64,000 nucleotides of DNA, taken from Corythucha ciliata. Taxonomy: Eukaryota > Arthropoda > Insecta > Hemiptera > Tingidae. Shown one piece after another: positions 25,016-35,034 of the stretch; the first letter of the stretch is position 1; each line of letters begins with the position of its first letter. The DNA lies in assembly GCA_038030265.1 (NCBI GenBank), contig CM075939.1, positions 26,765,253-26,829,252 of the forward strand. Reading direction: 5' to 3'. Position numbers and translations under genes: made by a program. The notes under the pieces are model-generated. The model worked only from the letters and a program-made list of their open reading frames with translations, was not told the origin of the DNA and made no database searches.

Positions 25016-25800
25016 AATTCTCGACATTTGACACAAAAGTTTGCGGGCTTGTGGTCACAACTTCAAAAAAACGAAACTTATACCGAGCTTTCGGAAGAAT
25101 ATATTTCCTTCATCGTGTAATTTTCGGACAGACGTGAGTGGGTTGGGCGTAATGTTTAGTGGAGTTTTGGCGGTATATGCCAATAGTACTTGATGGCTGT
25201 GATGGTTTTCCGGAAGAATGTTTTTTAGGGTGGGCCCTGGTTGTTTTTTGTCAGATATGTTTTATTTATTTTTATCTTTATGTTTTATTTATATATTTAG
25301 TTATCTATTTGGTAGCGCAGTAGTTATTTTTATCTTTATGTCTTGATGTTCGGGTTTTTTCATTGAGATTGGTGTGTACATGGTTAAATTATTATGAGGG
25401 ACACCGGGAGGAAAAAAGGGCTATAGGTTCTTAGAAGGTGAGAGATGGGAGGGACGTGATCGGGGTGCGTTATACCTGCTCTGCTACGCTTGTGTGCTCC
25501 TTTAGTTCAATTTTTGACATGGAGACTATAGTTTTTCGCTGTTTGTTTTTGTCTTCGGTTTTTTTATGTTTATTGCCATTTTAATTTTAACATCATAAAA
25601 AAGAAATTTTGTAAGTACAACTTATTAATTCTTGTCAAAGGGGGGGGGGGTTGCTGGTTATGGGATTTATTGTTTTTCTTGTTTATTTGTAGAACCCTGA
25701 TGAAGGAAATATATTCTTCCGAAAGCTCGGTATGAAGTTGTGACCACAAGCCCGCAAACTTTTGTGTCAAATCTGGAAGTATTGGTCGAATTCTCGACAT
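25013..25800. repeat. Inverted-repeat unit with ~100-base arms
   Basis: The segment 25013-25115 is repeated inverted at 25693-25800. Shared text includes TTGACACAAAAGTTTGCGGG, CTTGTGGTCACAACTTC and CCGAGCTTTCGGAAGAATAT. The ~580-base interior is T-rich and shows no coding domain. The right arm carries the complete hammerhead-like core; the left arm has lost the CTGATGA block (reads CACGATGA on the matching strand). Confidence 0.65.
25694..25731 (+). ncRNA. Hammerhead-ribozyme-like motif
   Basis: The order of elements matches a type I hammerhead with very short stem III. ACC (stem I) is followed by the core CTGATGA (25697-25703), a stem II hairpin GGAA...TTCC (25705-25708 with 25717-25720), the core GAAA and a self-complementary AGCT. 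Then comes C at 25728 as possible cleavage base and GGT closing stem I. One extra A follows CTGATGA before stem II, unlike the strict consensus. Such motifs are known from Penelope-like elements and retrozymes; no reverse transcriptase or GIY-YIG domain is nearby. It may be a decayed or inactive copy. Confidence 0.4.
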
Positions 25801-26429
25801 TGGTTTTTTAGTGAGCCAAATTCCAGAAATGATTTTTTTAGTGAGCGTCAACGTAACAAAATATGTTGACCCTGAAGGATTTGTACATTTTAATGGTATC
25901 TAGGGGGGGGGGGGCAGCTGCTCCACTGAGCCTTTGCTTTCGTGTCTATTGGTACGGGCAATTGTCCATCTCTGCCCTCCTCTGGCTACGCCCACGGAGG
26001 GCTTTGTTGAGTATTTAATTGTTAAGATTTGGGGGGGGGGGCAATAATTATAGCATTTTAATTCGAGCACTTACCAACTCTAACAAATGAGCGAGTTTTT
26101 GAACCGAAAATCGGGAGTTAAGGGGTAAATTCCAATTTCCCGAAAATTCAGATTATTGAAACAACCAGACCGGTTCCAGGTCAAATTGGGATTGGGCCCT
26201 TCAAAGTCACGGGTATTCGGGGTGACAAGGACGATGGAACTTTATTGCCTTCGTTCCATGCAACACGTTTGGGGATTTCAGGTCTTTTTTTGTCTTCTAG
26301 ACCCTGCAGTTCGATAGGTGCGAGGTTTTGATTGTCAGAGCTGGTGTTATGCGGGGTCGGACTTTGTAGTGCAGTAAGTCACTCGTCTGTGCTGTATTCT
26401 ATATTTGCACTGTACACATTTTTACAGGG

Positions 26430-27857
26430 TCATCGTCTTTGTAAAATGAACGATTGTTTACCATCTACTCTCAACACGACGGCTCCGTACGGCTCTTCGT
26501 CTACAGCTCCCGGTGGTCTGGTTACTTTAAAGTTATAAAAAATCTTGACTAGGGCCATTTTGATTTCCAACATGGCAAATCTTTGACCTTTAAAACAAAA
26601 TAGCATCAAGGTGAAATAGCATTCACAGAATTGAAAATACAAACAACATATTTATCACTCGTTACCTATGCAGTTTCTCGGTCCCGCGCTAAAAGGAATA
26701 AAAGCGTACGGATGTCGTTTTGCTTTCGCTTCGTCCGAGAAATTGTTGGGATCGAATTCTACGGGGTGGTCGTAGTAGTCTGGATGTCTGTGAATGTGGT
26801 ACATGCATATGATAACGCTTGCACCAGCTGGTATCGTATGTCCACCTGTGATAATTTTATGTACATATTACGTATGTATGTAGAGATCGAGAATTATAAT
26901 GCAAGTGTAACAATATCATATAAGCACTTGACGGCAAATCAACGTCCTTTATCAGCTGACGTCCTATTAATGGGATGGGAGGATACAACCGGAGCGACTC
27001 CTTGAGAACACTCTCCAAGTATGGTAAATTCTGCAGGTCGTCCACTGTCACGTCATTTGGGTCCATTACGTTGTTTTTAATTTCTTGATAAACCTTGTCC
27101 TTGAAATTACGAAATTTTACGCACAAGTGAGACACATAAATGACGATAATACCTGTATCGATGGGTATTTGCTTAAAGCCGCTAGGGTGAAATATGTTGC
27201 CGTTGTCGTTGTATCGTGGCCCTTTGTTACACACAGAAAATGAAATGAATGAAAAAAAAAAAAAAAAAAAAAAAAATCGCAAAACTCAAAGAGTTGAATA
27301 GTTTACAGCGAAAAAAAAGGTATTGGCTTCATTGCAGACTTCTTCGTCAGTTTCAAACGCCGCACATCCGTTCATTTTCATTCTCAGAATCATTTCCAAG
27401 AAGCCCATCTTCTTCTTAATTCCTGAAATTATGTTAAAATGCTAGTTGCCCAACTTTTATCCGACATCTATAACTAATGATTTATCTGTCTGGCGATTTA
27501 AAAACAATTGACAAATAGAAAACGAAAATATATGAAAAAAAATTGATAAGCTACTCGATTTCAATCTTACCCCACCACCATTCCAATTGTCAGAAATGCC
27601 ACTCAAAACACTATGTATCTTACCGATATTGCCGTCTTCATTCAAAATCGGTTGTCTACGAGCGCCTTCTGCAAGGATCTGTCGCTCTTTTTCCCGGAGC
27701 ACCTCAATAACAAAGTCAACAAATTGATGAGTCAAGAAGGTTTTACAACGCTCAGAATGGTTTTTAATCACTTTCATTCCGATCTGTTTCAAGTAGGTAC
27801 CTATGCAACGCTCTCATCTTCAGTTTTAGCATCACCAAAGAGCTTCCAAAACATGGA
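26430..27857 (-). CDS. CYP4-type cytochrome P450, 3' exons (5' part missing)
   Basis: Six exons can be joined with GT-AG introns in matching phase: about 27794-27624, 27422-27307, 27221-27153, 27099-26928, 26845-26666 and 26587-26430 (stop). Together they give the C-terminal ~288 residues of a microsomal haem monooxygenase. The CYP4 hallmark EANTFFFAGHDTT crosses the 27307/27221 junction. The K-helix reads KESLRLYPP, and the haem loop FSAGPRNCIG ends the fifth exon, followed by GQRFAMLEIKMAL. Upstream of 27794 a matching frame (FWKLFGDAKTEDESV) continues to about 27857. It is separated by an 8-base palindromic excess (around TAGGTACC, 27794-27803) that shifts the frame. The N-terminal ~200 residues, including the membrane anchor, are not in the window. 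The gene may be a 5'-broken pseudogene, or its upstream exons may lie beyond the satellite and transposons to the right. CYP4 enzymes usually hydroxylate fatty acids, hormones or xenobiotics; the substrate here is unknown. Confidence 0.85.
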
Positions 27858-28530
27858 ATTATTGACTTGACGAAATACACTTTTTAAAAGAAATTAATGA
27901 ACGAAATGCGTTATTCCAGTTTTTACAGTATTCTATTCATAAAACAAACAACGCATCACCATGAAATTGTCGACATTAATCTTTTACCACATTAACATAG
28001 ATGGTACTACAAAATGACTAAATTAGTAGTAACAAACGTTAAAAGAAACACAAGTAACGACTACTATAAAAAGAAGCTGTGGCAAAGACAAGTAAATGAT
28101 ATTAAGCTAATGGTGTTTTCAAACGAAATACAGCATTTATCATTGAACAAAGTGATTTTGGTCTATTTTCTGCTTTCTATATTAACTTTTTTTAAAAATT
28201 TTTTTCTTCTTCTTCTTTATTCATAAAAAAAGCGACGTATCACTATGAATATGTCGACATGAAACTTTTACCACATTAACATAGATGGTACTACAAAATG
28301 ACAAAATTAGAAGTAATAAACGCTAAAAAAAATACAAGTAACGACTACTAAAAAAAAAAGGTGTGGCAAAGACAAGTAAATGCTATTAAAGTAATGGTGT
28401 TTTTAAACAAAATACAGCATTTTATTATTGAACAAAGTGATTTTGGTCTATTAACTTTTTTTTAAAATTTTTTAAAATTTTAACGATGCATTATTAGTAA
28501 TAAAAGCGAAGGCAAACACAAGTAACGACT
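27848..28530 (+). repeat. ~280 bp satellite, left block (about two units)
   Basis: Units contain CATTAACATAGATGGTACTAC, AAGTAACGACTACTA and AGTAAATG.TATTAA; the first two ATGAAATTGTCGAC-type landmarks are 284 bases apart. The block begins at the edge of the CYP4 exon, and the segment from 27848 is repeated almost exactly from 62559, including about 25 bases of CYP4 coding flank. The short frame at 28014-28226 is just the repeat read through. Confidence 0.8.
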
Positions 28531-28662
28531 ATTTGTTTCCATCTAGAAGGTGGGGTACAAAACAACTCGAGTAACGTAGTATGTACGTGTGGTACCAAAA
28601 CTATCGTTGGGGGAGGGCGGGTCAAATAAACTATTTCTGTTGAAATAATGCCGTGCTAAATA

Positions 28663-29727
28663 CTACTGTTTGTCACCACGTTTCACGCAGGCAGCGCAAT
28701 GGAACCTCGGAGGCAATCTGGTCTTCTCGTCGTGGCCTATACATGACAGGTGGTACCAATGGTCACATCCGACGCATAAAACTTCTTTTCCCCCTGTTTC
28801 TTGACAATTGCCATCGTAGCAAATTTCTGTTGTTTCGTCCCAATAGTTATCAATAATATTTTGGATATAATGCATCGTACCTTCTTCTCCAAGAGGAGCA
28901 TAAACAATTTTGATATCTTTTACAACAGTTTGCTTAGTTCCTAACAATTTTTGTTTATTATAACCAAATGACTTTGGGCCGGGAACAGGATTTTCCATGA
29001 AATTAAGCAGTTTTATTTTCATTTCGGACCTATAACTGTCGCTTGAAATTTTAAACATCGCATTTGTTGAAGACAATAACGCCTCAGCAAACATGCAGAC
29101 GAATACGCCGCAGTCAATTGTACTTGTTTGTTGTGGCACGTCGGGTGGAATATACAGCTTCCATTCACTAGCGTCGAATTTATCGCCAAAAAATTCCTTG
29201 TAACTGTAGTACAATTCTAAAATGTTTGTTGACGCTTCCTTAGCCCGATCGACATTTTGACCTAAGCTATCAAAATTTATAAGAATTTTTGGTTTTTTCA
29301 AAACAATTATGATGGAGCAGTGTTGATGTTTAACGATTGGGAAGAAAACTATGTCATATTCTAGGACACGATGTTTCACAAGGTTTTGTAGGGCCGCGTC
29401 AAACCAGTGCTTGGAATTGTAATTTGTTACATAAGACTCTGCAGAAAAGCATTTCACCCTGCAGTTTTTTTTGTCATTTTCATAAATTAATAATGGGATG
29501 TAAACGTCAATCAGACAATCACTGAGGTAGAAGTAGTCTGGCTTTTTGGCTTGAGAAATTCTTTCGAGGCAATTTAGATCTGGAGGATACAACATTCTTA
29601 CAAAAGTCATACACTGCTTGTTAATTTTGATTTGAAGGTCGAAGGAGGTATCGAATTTCCTGATATCACGTGTCTTTTTTTTGGCGGGGGGTGCCTCGGG
29701 TGTAGAAGTTTTAAATTCCAATTCCAT
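28663..29727 (-). CDS. Transposon-encoded Ulp1-like cysteine protease with C-terminal PHD finger
   Basis: An intact 354-residue frame. Residues about 60-250 form a C48 (Ulp1/SENP-type) peptidase fold. The likely His is in HQHCSIII (H136), the Asp in INFDSLG (D153), the oxyanion Gln at 199/200 and the nucleophile in TIDCGVFVCMF (C206). Residues 303-347 form a C4HC3 PHD finger (C303, C308, C318, C321, H326, C329, C344, C347), with WYH before the sixth ligand. Ulp1-type proteases are found in several MULE transposons, where they are thought to act on SUMO or similar proteins; PHD fingers usually read histone tails. It lies 99 bases downstream of the MULE transposase on the same strand, so both probably belong to one element. 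Unlike its neighbour it has no frameshift. Substrate and role are unknown. Confidence 0.85.
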   Translation of the reverse strand: MELEFKTSTPEAPPAKKKTRDIRKFDTSFDLQIKINKQCMTFVRMLYPPDLNCLERISQAKKPDYFYLSDCLIDVYIPLLIYENDKKNCRVKCFSAESYVTNYNSKHWFDAALQNLVKHRVLEYDIVFFPIVKHQHCSIIIVLKKPKILINFDSLGQNVDRAKEASTNILELYYSYKEFFGDKFDASEWKLYIPPDVPQQTSTIDCGVFVCMFAEALLSSTNAMFKISSDSYRSEMKIKLLNFMENPVPGPKSFGYNKQKLLGTKQTVVKDIKIVYAPLGEEGTMHYIQNIIDNYWDETTEICYDGNCQETGGKEVLCVGCDHWYHLSCIGHDEKTRLPPRFHCAACVKRGDKQ

Positions 29728-29825
29728 GAAATCATCTGCCTGTCAGATTCTGAAATCTGCTGTTTGTGTTGACTTTTTGTCCATTTGAACTAGTCGTAGG
29801 GATCAACAATGTCGTACTCTCGTGC

Positions 29826-31736
29826 TCATTCACTGGAGTCGTCCGCGGCCTCTACGACGGTTATGTTTCCAGGCCCACCTTTCCTGCCAGATTTGAATCC
29901 CCTTTCTTTTCTCAAAAGAGTTGATAGTTTTACTCGTTTGGTTTTTTGAAAGTCAACGCCAATGGCAATTTGAGCAGCTAATATATGGTGGCAGTTCTTT
30001 CTGCATTTGCAACTGCACTTTCCAGTTGGGTGCAGTTGTACGACATACTTTTCTTTCCCTGAAGTTATCAGAAAAGACTGATCCTCGGGCACCAAACGAA
30101 CGCCTCCGTTGTTTACGATTTTGTACGCGAAACTAAATTTCGTGCATGGGACTTCTTCGCGCGGTTTCTCCACGTTCACTCGTCCGTAAAATGCATATGG
30201 CAAATTCTCTAGTGGAATATTTGCCCTTGGAAAATTTACGAGGCCCGGTTCCGATGAATATATGTCGATGTATTTTTCCTTCATAGAAAATTTCCCCATC
30301 CTACATAAGCCCCGAGTTATTTCTTTTCTGTAGAACAAGTCCAGCTCGTACAATGTAAGGGCTAGAACGTGTGCAAGCACTTCTTGTTTCTCTGTGATTC
30401 TTTTCAACGTGGCATTCATGCTCTCTGAAGGGTTGATTGTGATGCCACTTCTCGGTGTATACATATTGAAACCGTCGAGTCTGAACCGGGCGCTATTTCT
30501 AATGTCATTTTGTAGCCAAAGTTCAAAATATGTGGCAAAACGTGTTGACCACTGATTTTTCATACCTTCATATTTTGCTTCCATCTCATCGAGATCGGTG
30601 ATGTCTAAGAGATCCCATACGTGGCTACAGTACGTTTGGACATCGTCAATCTCGGAATCTTTTGTTTTTTAACCCAATGTTTGACATCCTGCTGTATATG
30701 ATTCCAGCAGTGAAAATGGGTAATGCATGGAATCTGTTTTTTTATTGCATTTGCTATTCCCAATTCACGGTCGGTGACAATAACGGTAGTTTTGTTGTTG
30801 ACGTGAGGACATCTGCTTTTTATGATTTTGAAAAATATTTCGTGTACCTCTTGACGTTTTCGGTCGTGAATGAGGTATGCAAGTGGAATAACTGGGCCAC
30901 CGATAAAAATAGGATGCTTGTACGTGAGCACAGAGATAGAAATCTCCCAAGTTGAAGGTGGTATCGTAAAATAGTGGAACTGGATGAATATCATGAATTT
31001 CATTATAAAGACTGATGGAATCAGAACTGAATAATACGTCACAAAATTTGTTAATAGTCTTAGGTCTTGAATGAAGTTTTCCGTCTCCTCTGCAAGGAGG
31101 TACAGACCAATTATATCGTCATTTGAAATTAGACGTCTTTCTCTTTCGTTATGGATGGTATTAGCAACTTGTTTCAAATTGCGGGGTTGCAGAACTTTCA
31201 TCAGGTCGGGATTTTCATCTTTTGAAGTCAAACTCGTATAAACTTTGAATGTTTTTTTTTTCTAAATTTTGTTTTTGCTCCTCCAGCTGGGATTTAGCTG
31301 TCATGAAGTGGGGGTCCTGAACAGCTAGACGACGATTACCGTGATTGAAAAACGACAAGTTTGAGGTATCTCCCACGTAATGAACCACAGTCTTCGATTG
31401 GTACAGGACTCCGTGCTCAAAAAGCACGTATGCCCGTCGTCGGAACGAGCTTTCCGGATGAACGGGAGTAAAGTAATGGCAGCTTACTTTGGGTTCGTGC
31501 TTTGGAAGCAGCGGATTACCGTTATTTCGCCATTGGTATTGGTCCGCCTTCCAGTCTTCTTTGTTTTTGGGATTAAAATAAACCACAACAGTGCCAGGTT
31601 TCGGTTGTTTAAGAGGCTTACAATGGTACTGCTCGGGGTTTTCCTCCGTCAAAATACGATAGTACTCCTGGTTGGTTAGCCAGTTTTCGGAGAACATGTA
31701 TATTTCTGGAATGTCGTCGTTATTATCGCACGACAT
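29826..31736 (-). pseudogene. Mutator-like (MULE) transposase with CG-1-like N-terminus, frameshifted
   Basis: The coding runs from the ATG at 31736 to the stop at 29826. The first ~120 residues resemble the CG-1 DNA-binding domain of CAMTA factors: GTVVVYFNPKNKEDWKADQY, then SFRRRAYVLFE and VVHYVGD. Next comes the MULE core, with DTTFNLGDFY (first catalytic Asp, in a shifted frame near 30950), VIVTDRELGIANAI (second Asp), HFHCWNH, and NPSESMNATLKR (probable Glu). A SWIM zinc finger follows (KCSCKCRKNCHHILA). At least four indels break the frame: at a run of ten A (31252-31261), near 31040 (T run), near 30935 (CT repeat) and at an A run near 30667. Most sit in homopolymers, so some could be assembly errors, but four together suggest decay. 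Such enzymes cut and paste DNA and usually duplicate about 9 bases of target. The Ulp1-PHD gene lies directly downstream. Confidence 0.8.
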
Positions 31737-31807
31737 TTTTGTTATTTGAAGGCCACGAAAAATATGAAATCACATATACGTATTAAAAAAAAGACGAAAA
31801 ACACAAA

Positions 31808-32450
31808 CCTTACGTTAAATCTTCTGGGTGCAATATACCTGCGGGTTATTTTTCAACAGGACACTCGATTCACACCAAAATACGGAAGTCAAGAGTTATA
31901 AAACTGCCCGATTATCACGAGGAATAACAAAAAACGAAATCACATCACTAAAATTGGCAAGACGCTTAACGCGGGTACTGAATTTAACAAACAGTGCAAC
32001 AGTGAAAAAGTGCATCACAAATAAATTCGGAAGCTACACGAAACGGAAAAAAAGATTAAACTGAAAATGAGGAAAAGAAGCTTGAATTTTTCTCAAAATT
32101 GCTGACGGCGCATTGATTACCTCAAGTAACGTGGTCGTACACAACCAAGTACGTTAAATTGTATGAGTGGAATATACTCGCGGATTATTTTTCGACAGGA
32201 CACTCGATTCACACCGCATACGAAAGTCAAGAGTTACAAAACTGCACAAGTATCACACAGGAACACTAAAAACAGACCTCTAAAAGTAGGTAAAAGTTTT
32301 AAGCCGGCGTACACAGAACTCAACTAACATTGAATCACAAATAAATTCGGAAGCTACACGAAACGGGACAAAAGATTAAACTGAAAAAAATGAAAGAAAG
32401 AAACTTGAATTGTAGAAAACGCTGATGGTGCATTGATCACCTAAGACCAT
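31808..32450 (+). repeat. Two tandem ~320 bp repeats upstream of the MULE gene
   Basis: Copies at about 31808-32142 and 32143-32450 share ACAGGACACTCGATTCACACC, AAGTCAAGAGTTA and AAATTCGGAAGCTACACGAAACGG. They sit just 5' of the transposase start, so they may be the element's promoter region or subterminal repeats. I could not find an inverted partner on the far side of the MULE genes. Confidence 0.7.
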
Positions 32451-32691
32451 AGGCCGATCCTAGGGGGGGGGGTGGGGTTAAAGTAGAATTGCTCATCACC
32501 CCCCCCCCCTTGGAGCTGGCAAAATTGCTCTAAACGAAGTGAAGAAGAGGGGTGGGAGTCACTGGGTGATGGGGAGGGGTTACGATCACCCCCTCTGAGA
32601 GAGGTCATAGATCCACCCTTGCCCAAGACGGGAGAGAACATTAGAGATGGCAGTTTTTGGGATTCCCCTCATCAATGGACTCCCGAACCAC
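32451..32691. other. G/C-run-rich spacer
   Basis: Contains a G-run at about 32463 and a C-run at about 32500, plus GATCCTAGGGGG and TAGATCCACCCTTGCCC in opposite orientation, which could be decayed hAT-like ends. Nothing firmer can be said. Confidence 0.3.
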
Positions 32692-33300
32692 CCAGAGATC
32701 TCAGTTGTGCACAACATCATATCACATGTATAATCTACGCCTACTATGTATAATCTACGTATAATCTATGTATAATCTATAATATCTATGTATAATCTAC
32801 GTCTGCAGGGACACCACTTAATCGGAGCTTACAAGAAGATAACTATACATCCTGGACTCAGGCCGACCAAATATCAAACATGTGAAGCCCGGACACAAAT
32901 TTTTAAACACGCCAGAATGCACGTTGGTCAATAAACTAACCGTTCTGCCAGTCCTAAGCCTGGTAAAAGTGTGAAGGAAAATTAGTGATGTTTACTGTTA
33001 TGTTTGGATACATCCCAAGAACAGTTGTATTGACAAAAAAAGGGTCAAAGTTGAAGTGAATTATCATAAATTGTTGGTTTGGCACTAGTATGCATTTCGA
33101 GGCTGAACAATTAACGCTAAGTGGCCGATCTGCAGGGTTTTATGAATCTGCAGATCTGCACGCTACGGGGGGAAGTGCTAGTTGTGTTGAACAGGAGGGG
33201 TCAAAGTTGAAGTGAATTATCATAAATTGTTGGTTTGGCACTAGTATGCATTTCGAGGCTGAAAAATTAACGCTAAGTGGACGATCTGCAGGCTTTTATT
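32692..33300 (+). mobile_element. Foldback-like element, copy A: inner part of a right arm
   Basis: From CCAGAGATC at 32692 this is the inverted counterpart of 61996 down to about 61373. It includes a single-copy inner arm (text around GTTGTGCACAAC, AAACACGCCAGAATGCACG and CCTAAGCCTGGTAAAAGTG) and then about 1.7 units of the ~157 bp GATCTGCAG repeat. A 17-base minisatellite (TATGTATAATCTACG theme) has expanded at 32729-32805. The arm breaks off at about 33300 inside a unit, so the outer end GGGTCTGTC is missing. It lies beside the MULE gene. Confidence 0.75.
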
Positions 33301-34084
33301 CAGGACTACATACTTTTACGTTAGACAACGACATTGAAAGTTTCAGTGAACAATCGCAGCAGCGAAATTGTGAGTTTCAAGCTTAGCCCTAAAAAAAATA
33401 GAACATTTATGAGGATAATTAGACATGAAATTGCATTTTACCCGGGAGTAATAGCCGCAAACTTCCGGTTTTGAATATTCAAGGACAGTGAAATTGCGAG
33501 TTCGGATCGATAAACATACTCGAAATTGTAAGTTACTGAAGAAATTTGCTGCAAAATTACAGTTGGAAGGGGGGAGGTGAAAAAAAATTGCCACTAAATT
33601 GACGTTTTAGGGTTGCATTGCAGGTGCAAAATTGTGTGAGATTTAGCTCTTTCTAACCCCGATCGAATAAGCCTATTCTGGAAACTGAAATTGAGAGATG
33701 TACTCATTCGCGTTTTACGGAGACAACTTCGTGGCTAAAATAGACAAAATACGCTGATCCCTAAAGTTCGTGTAGGCACTTAGGCGGCTGAAATTGCGAA
33801 GGCACACTGAAACACTGTTCTCGATCGCAGGATAATATTATGCGCCATGACCCATAAATGCTGGAAAGAGCGCAAATATTCGTCGCTAAAAACGCGAGGG
33901 AAAAAAAAAAAAAAAAAAAAAAAATTCGCTCCGGCAGCTGGCGGTCGGAAAGAGTGCATTTCATTTTGTATACGGATACCCTAAGCCGTCCCAGAAGTAG
34001 TAATGTTGAGACCATGATTTGTTTCGTTTATGTTTGACCCTCCCTCGTACTGTTTGCTGCCGGGTTTGTTTAAGCTGAACTTAA
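33301..34084. other. No gene seen; weak tandem theme and a poly(A) run
   Basis: GAAATTGCGAGTT-like phrases recur between about 33340 and 33760 and look like another decayed tandem tract. A run of 24 A lies at 33901-33924. Confidence 0.4.
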
Positions 34085-34605
34085 TGGGAATCAAAGGCTA
34101 TTTCAAAATGGAATCATCATACCGAATATAATGCTTCTGGAATCAACTGGTGATTTGTTGTGATTTTTTTACTGTTTCAACCCCTATTTTCCCCCCTCCA
34201 CCTTGACCGATTTGGCCCAAATGCAATACCGACCGGGGCCTTATGACTACTGATTTTTGTGTGCCAAAGCGCGTTCCGCTAAATTAATTTCTACGAGAGT
34301 TATCGTGCTAACAAGGCCTCACACTTACTTCCACCCCGGGGACATCGCCCCCTCCCCCGCGACTTTTTCAAAAAATTAAAATGGGAATCAAAGGCTAGTC
34401 TAACATATACGTACCGAATATGATGCTTCTAGAATCAACTGGTGATTTTTAGTGATTTTTTGACGACTTCAAGCCCGATTTTCCCCCCCTCCACCTTGAC
34501 CGATTTGGCCCAAATGCAATACCGACCGGTGTCTTATGACTACTGATTTTTGTGCCAAAGCGCGTTCCGCTAATCTAATTTCTTCGAGAGTTATCGTGCT
34601 AACAA
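34085..34605 (+). repeat. Two direct copies of a ~230 bp dispersed repeat
   Basis: Copies at about 34085-34330 and 34380-34605 share ACCGAATATGATGCTTCT, CCACCTTGACCGATTTGGCC and GAGAGTTATCGTGCTAACAA. A third copy lies at 58088-58300. No ends or coding content are recognisable. Confidence 0.7.
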
Positions 34606-34790
34606 GAAAACGGCCATAATATTATATATGTATACATATATACGAATTCCGGAGACCACTGAATTCGTGTTCTAGAGGTTCTGAAACGTGAAAAAAACAT
34701 GACATGACACATGTTTGCCACCATCACGACGAGACCAATAGTGCATTTTTCAGAATGAAATGCACTAAAAACGCTCGTTCGATGTTTTAA

Positions 34791-34907
34791 GGGGGAAATC
34801 TACTGAAAACTAGGATTGGTGCAGAAATAAGGCCAGAAAATGCATGCCGAGTAGTAGACGAGCGAAGGATTGGAGGGGCGTCGAGGAATCATCACTGCAG
34901 TTCCCCC
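34791..34907. mobile_element. One-armed TTAA MITE remnant
   Basis: Flanked by TTAA (34787-34790 and 34908-34911). It contains only the right arm of the family (TTGGTGCAGAAATAAGG, ATGCCGAGTAGTAGACGAG, CGAGGAATCATCACTGCAG) plus the outer GGGGGAA of the left end. It is probably an internal deletion that kept both termini. Confidence 0.7.
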
Positions 34908-35034
34908 TTAAGATGCAACTTCCAGAACAAAATTGTGCCAAAATCGCAGAGTATAGAGCCATTTTATATCTAAATTTTTAAATAAAACAAAATAATGGTC
35001 TGTTCTTGAACCAGCAGCTTCGCGGATTTTCTGA

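Larger units (their letters stand above)
22804..25996. mobile_element. 3.2 kb hAT-like non-autonomous element with perfect 8 bp target duplication
   Basis: The left end CAGGGGCGTAGCCAG pairs with the right end CTGGCTACGCCCACG. Both sides are flanked by GAGGGCTT (22796-22803 and 25997-26004), a perfect 8 bp duplication as made by hAT transposases. No transposase is encoded. The interior holds a 138-base MITE (23272-23409), family C tandem sequence (23420-24560), a TTAA MITE (23771-24152), a family A tract (24600-25015) and an inverted-repeat unit with a hammerhead-like motif (25013-25800). It is thus a host for other repeats or grew by capturing them. Confidence 0.8.

Noticed and set aside
27258..27345. 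Apparent loss of the P450 I-helix motif (frame ends FFFAVNYSTL)
   Set aside because: A donor (GTAAAC) lies right after TTCGCT and a 69-base exon at 27153-27221 restores AGHDTT, so the motif is present after splicing.
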